This document shows positions 20,501 to 29,912 of a stretch of 64,000 nt of DNA, piece by piece (position 1 is the first letter of the stretch; every line of letters begins with the position of its first letter). The translations under genes and the position numbers were made by a program. The notes beneath the pieces are model-generated. The model searched no databases. It saw only the letters and a list, made by a program, of their open reading frames with translations, and had not been told where the DNA came from. Source of the stretch: Melanopsichium pennsylvanicum (taxonomy: Eukaryota > Basidiomycota > Ustilaginomycetes > Ustilaginales); assembly GCA_900208305.1 (NCBI GenBank), contig OAPG01000005.1:682001-746000 (forward strand). Reading direction: 5' to 3'.

Positions 20501-22396
20501 GCCGAACATGTCATTGCCAGAAGCGCTCTTGGATGCATCGCCGCCTTTGGCGCCCTTGGCACCCGCCTTGGACTTGGCCTTAGACTGGAGAGCCTCATCA
20601 GCTTCAACAGTCTCCCATCGGAAGGAAGCATCGCGTACGACAAGAGCGTACTTGCTGTCTTCGTCGTGCTCTACAGTATCCTCAAGCTGTTCTGCAGTGA
20701 AGACGGTGTATAGACGGTCAAAGGCATTCTTTGCATCGGTGGTGGCAGAGAGCGAAAGGGGCAAGAACATGAGTGGCATGCGCAGCAACTGGAAAAGTGT
20801 CAAGGACGGGAAGACGATGGCAGGGTTGAGGTCGTGACCGGTCAAGCTGTACACGACGAAAGCAAGCACAGCTGCGAGGATCGGCAAGCTGAAAGCGATG
20901 GCATTGTTGGCGGACCGAATGATGAGAATCTTGCGAATGCCGTTGAGCTCGTTCTTTCGGATGTCGTAGATGCGTTCGAGGAACTTGGCCTCGTGTGAAA
21001 AAGATTTGACGATACGCATGCCTCCGAGCACTTCCTGGATGGTTTTTGCTCGTGCATCGGTCCACTTCATCGAGGCCCGCCGGATCTTGAAGAGTGCCTT
21101 CATGGCCTGCAATTGCAGAGGGGTGGCGAGGACGAAGATAGCAAAGCCTGCGAGGGCAGATGGACCAAGCTGGGTGAGCAGGATGATGATGCAGACGATC
21201 GTCTGGATGGGAGCAGCAAAGACGACCGAAAACCAAGCAGAAGCAAAGTCGATGCGACTGCAGTCGGTGGAGATATGGTTGATGAGCTTGCCGCTCGATC
21301 GAGCCTTGCCGTTCATCTTCATTGCACGGTCGAAGATGGCAGTGATGAGAGCTGCACGCGCTTCAACACCACATGACATGGAGCGCCAGAAGAATTGATG
21401 GGTACCGAGAGACGAGATGATCTGCATGAAGAAAAGGGCGAAAGAAAGGCCAACACCATGGCCGACGGGAGGGCCGGGGACACCCCTTGCGTGGGCAGAG
21501 TAAAGTTCCTGGGCGTACTTGATGATGGCTTTGAGCACAAGAGGTGATGTGATGAGGGAAGCGTCGCTAATGATCTTGAAGACGAGACCAGACCACAACT
21601 TCCAGCCGAGTTGGTCGTGCATGGCCCACACGAGCGAAGGCTTCTTGTGTCCGGAGGGATCCTTGGCAGTCTTAGGTGGCTTCGGTTGACCAGCTTTGGG
21701 AGGGCCAGCAGGTGCAGCCGCAGGGGATGGCTTGGGGGCCGCGCGCCATTGAGCTTCACGCAGCTTGACATTGCCACCCTTGGGGTTGATAGTGGAACGC
21801 AAAGCCCAAGACGTGCGTCTCTTCCATCCTGGCTGGATCTCGCCGGAAGCAAGTTTGGCATTGTACTCTTTGGCCTCGCGTACACGGCGTTCCCAGTCGC
21901 GGTTAAGCTGACCACCGAGCTGTTTTGCACTCAGGTCTTCAGTAAGTTGCCAAAGGTCGGTGGCTTCGAGAGGTCGCTGGTAGCCAAGGACCATGATGGG
22001 CGTCATCCACTGGAAGAAGATGCGGTTGATGATGTTGGCATTGGCGAGAGGGGTGAGGGTCGCATCGTCGAGACTGTTTGGAGGAGGCGATGGAGGGTTT
22101 TTCGGTCGCCACACTTGATACCATTTCTCCTTGTGCTTGCCCCCTTCGAAGCTTCTTACGCCTGGGTTGTATTCGTAGCCGGGCTTTTCATCGCCGGCAA
22201 TCGAGGGTTGAGGAATCTGCTCTGGCTCGCTGGACGGAGCTGCGCTTTTAGACGATTCACTGTGGCTTTCGTCTTCGGTGTCGGCGACGACAGCGGATGT
22301 AGTGGATGGGACAGCAGGCGAGGAAGATGATTGAACGCGGTCATTGGCTTCAATACGAGTTGCACCAGCTGACTGCGCTGCATTTGATGTTGTCAT
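17579..22396 (-). CDS. ABCC-family (Yor1/MRP-type) ABC transporter
   Basis: The 1,605-residue protein has full-length TMD1-NBD1-TMD2-NBD2 architecture without the extra N-terminal TMD0 of long MRPs. NBD1 has Walker A GPVGSGKSSF and signature LSGGQKQR with CLDDPLSAVDAHVG. NBD2 has Walker A GRTGAGKSSL and a signature reading LSVGQRSL, with LLDEATASVDLETD. NBD2 carries an insert of about 45 residues (GDDNHTHG... to ...STPRRNVF) between the Q-loop region and the signature. The cytosolic N-terminus is long, with Ser/Pro-rich and Pro/Ala/Lys-rich stretches. The nearest functional class is Yor1-like plasma-membrane multidrug or organic-anion export, with vacuolar conjugate transport also possible. 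Substrate specificity cannot be read from sequence. The gene is one exon, divergent from npl4. Confidence 0.9.
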   Translation of the reverse strand: MTTSNAAQSAGATRIEANDRVQSSSSPAVPSTTSAVVADTEDESHSESSKSAAPSSEPEQIPQPSIAGDEKPGYEYNPGVRSFEGGKHKEKWYQVWRPKNPPSPPPNSLDDATLTPLANANIINRIFFQWMTPIMVLGYQRPLEATDLWQLTEDLSAKQLGGQLNRDWERRVREAKEYNAKLASGEIQPGWKRRTSWALRSTINPKGGNVKLREAQWRAAPKPSPAAAPAGPPKAGQPKPPKTAKDPSGHKKPSLVWAMHDQLGWKLWSGLVFKIISDASLITSPLVLKAIIKYAQELYSAHARGVPGPPVGHGVGLSFALFFMQIISSLGTHQFFWRSMSCGVEARAALITAIFDRAMKMNGKARSSGKLINHISTDCSRIDFASAWFSVVFAAPIQTIVCIIILLTQLGPSALAGFAIFVLATPLQLQAMKALFKIRRASMKWTDARAKTIQEVLGGMRIVKSFSHEAKFLERIYDIRKNELNGIRKILIIRSANNAIAFSLPILAAVLAFVVYSLTGHDLNPAIVFPSLTLFQLLRMPLMFLPLSLSATTDAKNAFDRLYTVFTAEQLEDTVEHDEDSKYALVVRDASFRWETVEADEALQSKAKSKAGAKGAKGGDASKSASGNDMFGKAKKFMKKGVPPAANDPGLPAPVSAKPPNSDNGRRLQGIQAEQNDTAADGDNEAILTEAQLEPTIAEATEKPFEEPQEPFSMSHVNLSIPKGELVAIVGPVGSGKSSFLQACIGEMRQTNGSVQWGSERVAYCSQSAWIQNATVRDNILFGQPFDEERYWDAIKVSELETDLAILPAGDLTEIGEKGVNLSGGQKQRVNIARALYYNAEIVCLDDPLSAVDAHVGKALFYNAIMGLRAKGATVLLVTHALHFLPDVDRIITLEDGRIVEMGTYDELNSANGPFQRLVLEFGGEKEKDEEEKKEEETEAIEETEAIVKGKKAERAKLSGNGDKAGALMQAEERNTGSVSTRVYLSYLKFGRGAYMVPICLISTVLMQTANILNSYWLIWWQEDHFDKPIGFYMGIYAMLGVVMTIFTFIMGCAMGFLSYYACKRVHHEAIQRVVYAPMAWLDVTPIGRIMNRFSKDVDVVDNQLADAVRMATNTLASVAGAVILITILTHYFVIAVAVVLVFYFFGALFYRSSAREVKRLDAILRSSLYSHFSETLSGLATIRAYRETDTFIKENQKRMDVENRAYYLSITNQRWLGVRLDMLGALLVLIVALLTTASSTPITGGNAGIALTYMLTVAQAFSWMTRQIAEVENDSASVERLLYYAEELEQEKAQTRSDNAVRESWPEEGRISFKDIWLSYRPGLPSVLKGISFEVGSGEKVGIVGRTGAGKSSLLTALLRLVELNKGAIEIDGVDVGDIGLEDLRRKLAILPQEPLLFSGTLRSNLDPFGIYDDARLNDALKRAYLIGDDNHTHGAATPVVPVIEAGSETASVDDEKKALAVSGDSTPRRNVFRINLDTVIEEEGANLSVGQRSLVSLARALVKNSKIILLDEATASVDLETDAKIQQTIREEFANRTILCIAHRLRTILSYDRIAVFDKGELAEYASPLDLFDREDGVFHSMCVRSNITRDEIVRNAKVTVLH

Positions 22397-22664
22397 GGCG
22401 AGGTGGCTATTACGAAGACAGCGTCGATGGAATTGGCACGATGATGCTGATGACTATTTAGGTTGACAAACAAAATGTTACTCAGTGATTGTGTCGAGAA
22501 GAAGGAGGGCGTTACTGCATGTGAACGATCTCTGTGAAAATTTACCGTGTAAGCCGTCAAGCTGCGTGACGTTGAACGAGGTGAATTCGGCAGCGATGAG
22601 AGTGTGCTTGATATGTACTGAGCTTGAGTCGAACAGGGCTGCGTGAGGACTACAATGGACCCAG

Positions 22665-22700
22665 CTGACGGGGCTGACGGGGCTGACGGGGCTGACGGGG
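22665..22700. repeat. Tandem repeat, 4 x 9 bp (CTGACGGGG)
   Basis: Four perfect head-to-tail copies of CTGACGGGG are seen about 270 bp upstream of the ABC transporter start. On the minus strand this reads as Pro-Val-Ser repeats in an open frame, but no real protein is supported. Confidence 0.9.
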
Positions 22701-24204
22701 CCGGCGGAAGAAAAGATGGTAACGTTTTTGCAGCAGAGTGATGGAGCTCTACAATGTGACGGAGAAATATGTGTTGGGAGGTGGATGTAAAGGTGTAACG
22801 GAAGAAGGGAGGAGTTGAAGCGGACTAAGAACAAGCGACGAGGTGGTGGTGATAAAGGGAAAGATAAAGAATGATGAGGCCGTGTACGCCGGCAAGGGGA
22901 TTGAGGGGGAGGAGACCGAATGAACAAAGTCGAGGGCGGGGATGTGAGGTTTGATATCACAAGGTCAAAGGTCAAGACACGGCGAGAGAGAGAATACCGC
23001 GGAGAAAGCGAAAGGTAAGAAGCTGTTTGCTGTTTCCAAAGGAAATAAGTTACTGAACAAACAGCGGTTCCACAATACAGATCTCGATAATGTCTTTGAG
23101 TTACAGCGTCTTACAAAACACAACCTTGTCCAAACATGTGAAGCTTTGTAGCCAGAGTTTGACAAAACTCAGCCTCATTACCTACTCGTAAATCTAAGAA
23201 CGTGTGCTCGATCTATGATGGAAGGAAGGAATCTCGAGATGGCGCGTCAATTTGTAAACGTCAAGCCGTGCTCGACGTTAGACTAGGTGCATCCTCTAAC
23301 GTCGTAGGACATGTGCTGTGCGCTTCTCTTTCTGTTCGTTCCGCAAAAGAGAGTATCGTTGGATGAGGATCAGATGGTCCGAGTAACATCAGAAACAACG
23401 ACTATGTGGCGTCGGCAATGGCGTCTCTGAGGATCGTGAAATGTATGGCTTAGCTCAAGTGGATTTGCTGGTCATAAGCATCGCAACCAAAATATCTCAG
23501 CTCAGCATTTGGCCAAATTCGAGAAAAAACCGACTCAGGGCTAATGCAAGAAAAAAGAGGAAATCAGCCAAATCCGGTCCCTTTTTGTTTGTCCCTGAAT
23601 GAACCCTGAGCATGGTCACCGCCACCGCCGGGTGCAAAATTTCTATTCTTCCTCGCGCAGCACACCAGCACTGCATGGTGGAGCCAGTGCTCACGTCCTC
23701 TCGACCAAGCAATCACAGCTTGAATTCGCAGATGGCGGAAGAAGCGATAGTATAGTAAATTTAATTTACTGCACAACCAGACCGGTAATCATCAGGCTCA
23801 TTTTGAAATGTGGGTTCATCGTGCGTCCAATAGTGCAATTACATTTGCTTTACAGTAGTTGGACTGTACAGTCAATCATTATACAGTACGGTGAATGACA
23901 TTACAATACAGCGCGGCACAGTCGTGGCAAATTTCAATTATTCGCACCAGAGTTGACGTTTCTTACAGTGTCTAAAGACCCGAGCAAAGCCAAAGATCTC
24001 TCTCAACCAACACATGTCCCAGAGTACCAGACATTTGGACGGCAGACAGGTGGAACCCCCTGCAGCATGTGAAGGGAGTCTGGATACCACGCATAGCCAA
24101 AATGGGTTTTGCTATTAGAACGCATAGCATCGACTCACTACCGAAAGCTGTGCTGGCTAAGCGACCTTTCTCAGCTTCGCTCTTTCGATATCTTGTCCGC
24201 GGAC

Positions 24205-24210
<6 letters not shown>

Positions 24211-24236
<26 letters not shown>
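24211..24236. repeat. Homopolymer run of 26 T
   Basis: An uninterrupted T tract follows GACATGCC. It could be a microsatellite, a nucleosome-excluding promoter tract or the poly(A) scar of a retroposed sequence; no retroposon was recognised beside it. Its exact length is prone to sequencing error. Confidence 0.8.
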
Positions 24237-24941
24237 GAAAGTCACACGCCGGGCAGACTGCCAATTACAGCAGAGCCATTTGACATCGGATCCTCCTGTT
24301 ACCGCTTCTCAGACTGCATCGTAAGTGGCTACGACGTTGGCTGTTCGACTTTCACCCTCCCAGTCAGCAACCTGTACGTCGTGTCTCTCTGTATATTCTA
24401 ATCGCATGATCAAGCGGAGACGGTGCCATTGGTGCTTGTGAGAGCTGCTCGAGCATCGCTGCAGACATGGTCGTGGGCATTCTCGACGGAGGCCTGTGTT
24501 CCGACGGCAAAGCAAAACGCGCTCATGCATCGTCGGCTACCCATACCATTCGGGCAGACAACCGAGACGAAAAAAGTAAAATGTTAATCAGATGCACGCT
24601 CCCTGGCTCCCGGAAAAAGTTCAAATAAAAAATGTCAACGGGCTACGGTGTAACAGTTTGGAAAAAATTGCGATCGTGCGAGATGACTTGGCATGTTGCA
24701 CAGAAATGCAGCGCACCAACCTCCACTTCTTCCAATTCAAGGCTCAGCAATCAACCACACTCATCCTTTGTTCAACCTTGTCATCCACACTCGGCACCGC
24801 ACGATACCGCATCGTCTTGCTACTGTACGAGGTCGGCGGCAACTATACGGAACAAGATCCTGCACTTCTACATCCTCTAATTCTGTTTTGACCTGCCAGC
24901 TCCTTCAAAGAGCGGCTCGATTTTTCACCCCCTCTGCAACC

Positions 24942-27128
24942 ATGATCGTTCGTGTACGGTCCAAGGACGGCAACTTCCGCTTCGAGCTGCAACCCGCCGA
25001 CGATGCTTCCTTGCTCATCACAAAAGTGCTCGAGACCATGCCTACTGCCGAGCCTGAATCGATCACCTTTTCAAATCAGCCAAGAGGCGGCGAGTTTCCT
25101 GCAGGTCCACTCAAAGGCACCACCCTTGCAGAGCTAGGCATCGGTCATGGACACCTTCTCTTTGCTGCCTACAAGGAGAGCGTCGCTGCTCCTTCAGTTC
25201 CGGATGCAGCGCCCTATGAGCCGACCGCAGAGTCATCTACCGCACCATCAGCTTCTTCAGCGGCCTCATCATCTCAACAAGTATCTTCAGCATCGTCTCG
25301 ACCAAACAAACCGTGGGAAAATGTCAAAGAACACAGCGTAGACACTTATTGGGAGTCGCGGGAGGGCAAGATCACCCGAAAGAAGGACTCTACCTTCTGT
25401 CGTCATGGCACCAAGGGAATGTGCGACTACTGTATGCCGCTCGAGCCCTACGATTCAAAATATCAGTCCGAGAACAACATCAAGCATCTCTCATTTCATG
25501 CGTACCTGCGCAAGCAAGACATTGCCACCAACAAGCCCAACCAGTCCTTCATCCCTCCACTAGAGGAGGCCAGCTACACTGTAAAGAAGCCATGCCCCTC
25601 GGGGAGCCACCCTAGCTGGCCTGCTGGTATCTGCACTAAATGCCAGCCTTCTGCCATCACCCTCCAGCGACAGCCATACCGTATGGTAGACCACGTCGAG
25701 TTTGCACATCCAGATCTCATCGAGAATATTCTTAATTTTTGGAGAAGCACTGCTACCCAGCGTTTCGGATTCCTGCTTGGACGCTACGAGGCATATCCAG
25801 ACGTGCCGATGGGCATCAAGGCCGTCGTCGAGGCTATTCACGAGCCACCGCAAGAGGGCGAGCTTGACGGCCTCACCCTGGGCGTACCATGGGAAGAGCA
25901 GCCACGAATCGAGAAGCTTTCCAACATGTGCGGCCTTGAGTTTGTCGGCATGATCTACTCCGACTTGAGTCCTGCCGACCCTACTCATCAGGATTCATCC
26001 ATGGCTGGCAAGGTGGTATGCAAGCGTCACAAGGACAATTTCTTCCTTTCCGGCATCGAAACCATCTTTGCCGCCCAGCTTCAGCTCGGCAATCCCAACC
26101 CATCTCGCTTCAGCTCCTCCGGTCGCTTCAACTCCAAATTTGTCACTTGCATTCTGAGCGGCACTGAGGACGGCGCCGTCGACGTCTCCGCCTACCAGAT
26201 CAGCGAACAAGGCATGGGCATGGTTCAGGCAGACATGATCGAAGCCAGTGTCAACCCTAACATCATCCGTGTCAAGCCAAGCGAAGGGGAGCGATACGTG
26301 CCCGAGGTATTCTACCGTTACACGAATGAGTACAAGATCGACGTCAAGGAGAGCGCCAAGCCCACCTTTCCCGTCGAGTATCTAATCGTCAACGCCACCC
26401 ACGGTTTTCCGAACACCCCCAACCCGACATTCCTCAGCTCCAAGTTTGCCATCGAGAATCGTCCCGGTTTGCACGACCAGGACCTCACCGTCGCTCTGAC
26501 GAGTATCGGTAAAATTGTCGGTCACAAGGAGCTGTTCCCTATCGGTGATGGCATCGAAAGTACGAAGGGCAAGTCTCGAGCTGATGACGATCAGGTGCGA
26601 GAAAAGCTTGTAGGCGCTCTAAGCGATTGGCATCTTCTCGCTTTCCTCGACACTAGTGGCTTCCTCGACCAAGATGATATGGCTGCACTCTGCCGCCTTG
26701 CTACAACACACGATTCGGGTGCCGCATTGGATGCTCTTCTTCTCCGTGGTGGCTGGCAGACTCTCATGGCACTCGCACGCGAGCATGTACCGCAGTCCAG
26801 CAGCAGCGAGAACAAAGCCTCGGAGCCCACCAAGGAACAGTTCACATATGATGGCGGCATGGACTCGGATGACGACGCGGGATTTGACGACGCCAACGAA
26901 GATTTCTACGACGATGGAGAGGGTGATGATGACGAAGATGTGCAGATCTCGCACGTGCGTCGCGCATCAGCCAGAGATGAGACAAGTGGGACGGACGCAG
27001 CGACAGCCTTAGCCATTGCGGCAGCACAAGCCGACGACGGACCAACAGGCGTCAAAGTTTGCTCCCACTGCACTTACCACAACGAGCCTACTGCTTCTGA
27101 TTGCGAGATATGCGGTTTGCCCCTGTAA
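24942..27128 (+). CDS. npl4: Npl4, ubiquitin-binding cofactor of Cdc48/p97
   Basis: The protein has 728 residues from the ATG at 24942; the open frame extends upstream but has only non-ATG starts. It begins with a ubiquitin-like (UBX-like) domain (MIVRVRSKDGNFRFEL, residues 1-85). An Npl4 zinc-binding region follows, with Cys/His pairs (FCRHGTKGMCDYCMP and CPSGSHPSWPAGICTKCQP), then the catalytically inactive MPN-type domain (VDHVEFAHPDLIENILNFWR, RFGFLLGRY, about 260-560). An acidic linker precedes a C-terminal RanBP2/NZF finger (VCSHCTYHNEPTASDCEICGLPL, about 704-728). With Ufd1 it recruits Cdc48 to ubiquitinated substrates for ERAD and chromatin extraction. The terminal NZF is present in metazoan Npl4 and missing in baker's yeast. 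The gene has one exon. Confidence 0.95.
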   Translation: MIVRVRSKDGNFRFELQPADDASLLITKVLETMPTAEPESITFSNQPRGGEFPAGPLKGTTLAELGIGHGHLLFAAYKESVAAPSVPDAAPYEPTAESSTAPSASSAASSSQQVSSASSRPNKPWENVKEHSVDTYWESREGKITRKKDSTFCRHGTKGMCDYCMPLEPYDSKYQSENNIKHLSFHAYLRKQDIATNKPNQSFIPPLEEASYTVKKPCPSGSHPSWPAGICTKCQPSAITLQRQPYRMVDHVEFAHPDLIENILNFWRSTATQRFGFLLGRYEAYPDVPMGIKAVVEAIHEPPQEGELDGLTLGVPWEEQPRIEKLSNMCGLEFVGMIYSDLSPADPTHQDSSMAGKVVCKRHKDNFFLSGIETIFAAQLQLGNPNPSRFSSSGRFNSKFVTCILSGTEDGAVDVSAYQISEQGMGMVQADMIEASVNPNIIRVKPSEGERYVPEVFYRYTNEYKIDVKESAKPTFPVEYLIVNATHGFPNTPNPTFLSSKFAIENRPGLHDQDLTVALTSIGKIVGHKELFPIGDGIESTKGKSRADDDQVREKLVGALSDWHLLAFLDTSGFLDQDDMAALCRLATTHDSGAALDALLLRGGWQTLMALAREHVPQSSSSENKASEPTKEQFTYDGGMDSDDDAGFDDANEDFYDDGEGDDDEDVQISHVRRASARDETSGTDAATALAIAAAQADDGPTGVKVCSHCTYHNEPTASDCEICGLPL

Positions 27129-27630
27129 TTACTTTGTGTCAGCGAAAATTGACTCTTATTCGAGTACAGTTTCTCTCAGCTCATCTACGAGCTTGCTCAC
27201 AAAAGTGCATCTTACGTAGCACTGTAATGTATGTTATGATATGTGGATATGGTGCTCAGTTGTGAGGCAGATGCGTGGCGATAAATCGAATTTTTTTCAA
27301 CCCACCAGAGTCTTCATTTGGCCTTGATCGGTCAATCTGGGAGTGGTTGGCATAGCAGCATGAAGTTGATGATTCGAGTAGAGTATTGTAACGATATTTC
27401 ATTCCACAATGTGGGTGGGGGGAGAGAGAGATGGCCCTAATCTAGGGCTGAAGATGAGTGGTTGAACGCACAGCTGATGGGATGTATACTCGCTGGGCAG
27501 TGGATACACGTAGCAACCCTCATCTGCCTGGTCGTTTATAAACAGAAGAGGTAGAGGATCTCACCTTACCTTCTCCCCTCGTTCTATCGGTGCCGCTTCC
27601 TCATCCACATCTCTTCAGCATCGTCACACG
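27129..27630. other. Intergenic region with promoter of the secreted protein
   Basis: Five hundred bases of 3' flank and promoter. No gene is visible apart from the TATA-like box listed separately. Confidence 0.5.
27535..27542 (+). promoter_or_regulatory. TATA-like box upstream of the secreted protein
   Basis: TTTATAAA lies 89 bp upstream of the ATG at 27631, a plausible core promoter position for a strongly regulated gene. The gene start has a short pyrimidine-rich leader. Confidence 0.5.
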
Positions 27631-28608
27631 ATGGGTCTTACCCGCACTTGGCTCGTCCTCTTGGGCACAATCTCCCTCTCACTCCTCCCTCTAGTCTTAG
27701 CTGACACCCAGCTCGCCGACCCAAACCTGGCCGTCATATCGGAATTCAACGTTGTCCTGACCGACAACACGAAGTGGTTCGACCTTGGCTGTTGCATGAG
27801 TACCAATGCTGATTTGGCTAGCATTGGTCAATATTCATGTGTGCCTCACAAAGATCTGCAGTTAGGCCAGGCACCTGGCTCTCGCCGTATTGGTATTCAA
27901 TTCTGCCATCATCGATCTGATGGATCATCTCCGGATCAAGTCAAGTCCATTTTCAAGAGTGTCTGCGAAAAGAACACGGGATCATGGCTAGAGCCCGATG
28001 GCAGCTACTGTCCTCAAATTTGGCCTAACTACAAGGACGGTTATAAAAAACCAGCCCCACCTGCTGCGCCCAAAGCTGATCCTGATCCTGCACCTCCCCC
28101 GCCTCCTCCCTCTAATCCAGACTTGAGTGGGAAGACCACGAATGATGAGAACGGATTCAAGACCGAAGGAACATTCAATTATGCTTTGGTAGATTATGCT
28201 ATTACCCGAAGCATGGCTTGTTGCAAAGCAAGCACAAAACCAATCGTCAGACCTGCAAAGTACAAGTGTGGGCAGAGGAAGGTTTCTAGTCAAGTTTTCC
28301 TCAAACAATGTGTCAAAATTTTGCCGACGATCACCAAGGCGAAGAAGTTGGCTGGTTACACAACGATCGGTGATGGAAACGACGAAATTGTGGATGACGC
28401 TACCAAACAGCAGTGCAGTAACATGTGGACAAATGCGCTTACTTACACGTATGGATTCTGTAAGTTGGACTATGATCAAGCTCAGGACGAGGCGACCAAG
28501 GCGTTTAGCGATGATTGTACCGCGAAAGGTGGAGAGCTTAAGGATCCCCACAATGGAATGTGCCTTTGGGAGGTTGACGACGCTGCAGGTGCCAGCGGCT
28601 TTCGGTAA
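27631..28608 (+). CDS. Secreted cysteine-rich protein with two tandem modules
   Basis: The 325-residue protein starts with a clear signal peptide (residues 1 to about 24, WLVLLGTISLSLLPLVLA then D). It then shows two copies of the same module separated by a Pro/Ala linker (about 141-165). Module A has FN at 39-40, C54 C55, C70, C92, C112 and C127; module B has FN at 182-183, C197 C198, C213, C277, C296 and C311. The shared pattern is FN-x2-L-x-D-x8-CC-x14-C ... C-x18/19-C-x14-C. Module B has an extra pair (C227, C262). I recognise no named family. A secreted, disulfide-bonded protein in a smut suggests an apoplastic effector or cell-wall protein, but this is inference only. The stop TAA sits inside a perfect splice-donor motif, so the annotated C-terminus may be spliced. 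Confidence 0.85.
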   Translation: MGLTRTWLVLLGTISLSLLPLVLADTQLADPNLAVISEFNVVLTDNTKWFDLGCCMSTNADLASIGQYSCVPHKDLQLGQAPGSRRIGIQFCHHRSDGSSPDQVKSIFKSVCEKNTGSWLEPDGSYCPQIWPNYKDGYKKPAPPAAPKADPDPAPPPPPPSNPDLSGKTTNDENGFKTEGTFNYALVDYAITRSMACCKASTKPIVRPAKYKCGQRKVSSQVFLKQCVKILPTITKAKKLAGYTTIGDGNDEIVDDATKQQCSNMWTNALTYTYGFCKLDYDQAQDEATKAFSDDCTAKGGELKDPHNGMCLWEVDDAAGASGFR

Positions 28609-28817
28609 GCTCTTTTTCGACCTTTTGCTTTGCATCGTCTCTTGGCTTTCATGTGATCCTCTTCCATTGCCAAGTTGTCAGTCATCCTTTCCGAATTCTA
28701 AATGTAATAGAATCGATTCACCATCTCCTGATCTTGAGTGCATGTGTATGAGCGCATTGGTATAAATTCTGGCATGAAAATGTAAAGTTGGGAACACACT
28801 TAAGCTAAGACAGGGCC

Positions 28818-29912
28818 TTAGGAAGTTGGAGCAATACGAACAGCATTCGAACCAGTAGCCATGAATCGAGGCATCTTTCTTTCCTTGCCCCTATTCCTTG
28901 CCCATTTTCCACCACGACTCTCCTCTCCCTCTTCGGTTTCATCCCTCCTGCTCCTTTTCTGTGGCCTCTCTTCACCCTCGCCTGCCATACCCTCATATCT
29001 CTTGTTCTTTCTCGCCTCGTTCTTCGGAGCAACGTACTTTCCGTGCAACTTCTGCCTCTCCTTTTCTAAACCTGCATTCTTTGTTTTGATCCTTTCTGTC
29101 CTGGTTTCACTCTTTCCTCCTCCTCCTGCTGTAAGCTCTACATTGATCTTCCTGCCTTCTAACATCGTGTGGTGGAATTTGAGCGCCTTCCTCAGTGCTT
29201 CCGAGCTTCTGAATTCGACAAAAGCGCATCCTTTGGATTGTGGCTTGGTGGGATCTTGAGCTTTACCTTTGGCGATGGATTTGCGTTTACTGGCAGGGAG
29301 GTTGGCGAGAGCGTTATCGTCAGTTTTACGAGTGAGGAGTCGAACAGAAGGAGTTTCACCGCAAGTTTGACTGAAATGCTTGGTGATGGTTTCAGATGTG
29401 GTTGTGAAGGCCATGTTTCCGATAAAGAGAATGAATTTGTTACCCTTTGCGGTGGTGGTAGAGGGTGCGGCTATCTCAGGATTGACGGCCTCTTCAGCAG
29501 CCACTTCTCCATTATCACCAAAAGTCGTTTTCTTGGCTGATGCAGCCTCGGTTTCGACTTTTTTTCTCTTCTGAGGCTTCTCCTCGTTGATGTTGTCTTT
29601 GCTTGTGGCGGCGACGGGAGTGTCTTCGGAAACGATACCAGCAGCAGCTTCAGCTTCAGCCGCAAGACGCTTGCGTTTAGCACTGCGCTTTTCCTCCTTC
29701 ACTGCCTTCACTGGTCTGCTTGATGTTTCAGCGGCATTAGCGGTAGCAGATGATGTAGACGCCTCTGAGACTGAGGGGGTGACAGGCGCTTCCTCGGGAA
29801 TGTCATCAGGGGTGGCAGGATGATCTTGAATAGCGGCGGATTTGGAGCCCTTCTTGCCGGCTTTGAAGGATGCGGCTTTCTGCTGCTTCTTTGTGAATTT
29901 CGCCTCTGCCAT
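28818..29912 (-). CDS. Nucleolar RRM protein, Nop6-like
   Basis: The protein has 364 residues from the ATG at 29910-29912. The frame extends 32 codons further up to an ATG at 30006-30008, but MAEAKFTKKQQKAASFK is the typical beginning of Nop6-like proteins. A Lys/Ala-rich, low-complexity N-terminal half is followed by one RNA-recognition motif (about residues 160-270; RNP2 FILFIGNMAF, RNP1 KGCAFVEF). Between them is an insertion containing LPASKRKSIAKGKAQ. The C-terminus is highly basic (RRDETEEGEESRGGKWA). Nop6-type proteins take part in early 40S ribosomal subunit assembly in the nucleolus. The assignment to the RRM family is firm; Nop6 orthology is probable. The gene is convergent with the secreted-protein gene. 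Confidence 0.8.
   Translation of the reverse strand: MAEAKFTKKQQKAASFKAGKKGSKSAAIQDHPATPDDIPEEAPVTPSVSEASTSSATANAAETSSRPVKAVKEEKRSAKRKRLAAEAEAAAGIVSEDTPVAATSKDNINEEKPQKRKKVETEAASAKKTTFGDNGEVAAEEAVNPEIAAPSTTTAKGNKFILFIGNMAFTTTSETITKHFSQTCGETPSVRLLTRKTDDNALANLPASKRKSIAKGKAQDPTKPQSKGCAFVEFRSSEALRKALKFHHTMLEGRKINVELTAGGGGKSETRTERIKTKNAGLEKERQKLHGKYVAPKNEARKNKRYEGMAGEGEERPQKRSRRDETEEGEESRGGKWARNRGKERKMPRFMATGSNAVRIAPTS

Larger units (their letters stand above)
22397..24941. other. 2.5 kb gene-free divergent intergenic region
   Basis: This long spacer between the divergent ABC transporter and npl4 genes has only short chance frames. Visible structure is a 9-bp tandem repeat (22665-22700), a cluster of TACAGT words (23851, 23867, 23882) and a 26-base T run (24211-24236). 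It is lower in GC than the flanking genes in places. Confidence 0.5.

Noticed and set aside
22478..22975. 165-codon minus-strand frame with Pro-Val-Ser repeats
   Set aside because: The repeat is produced by the 9-bp tandem array; the rest looks random.
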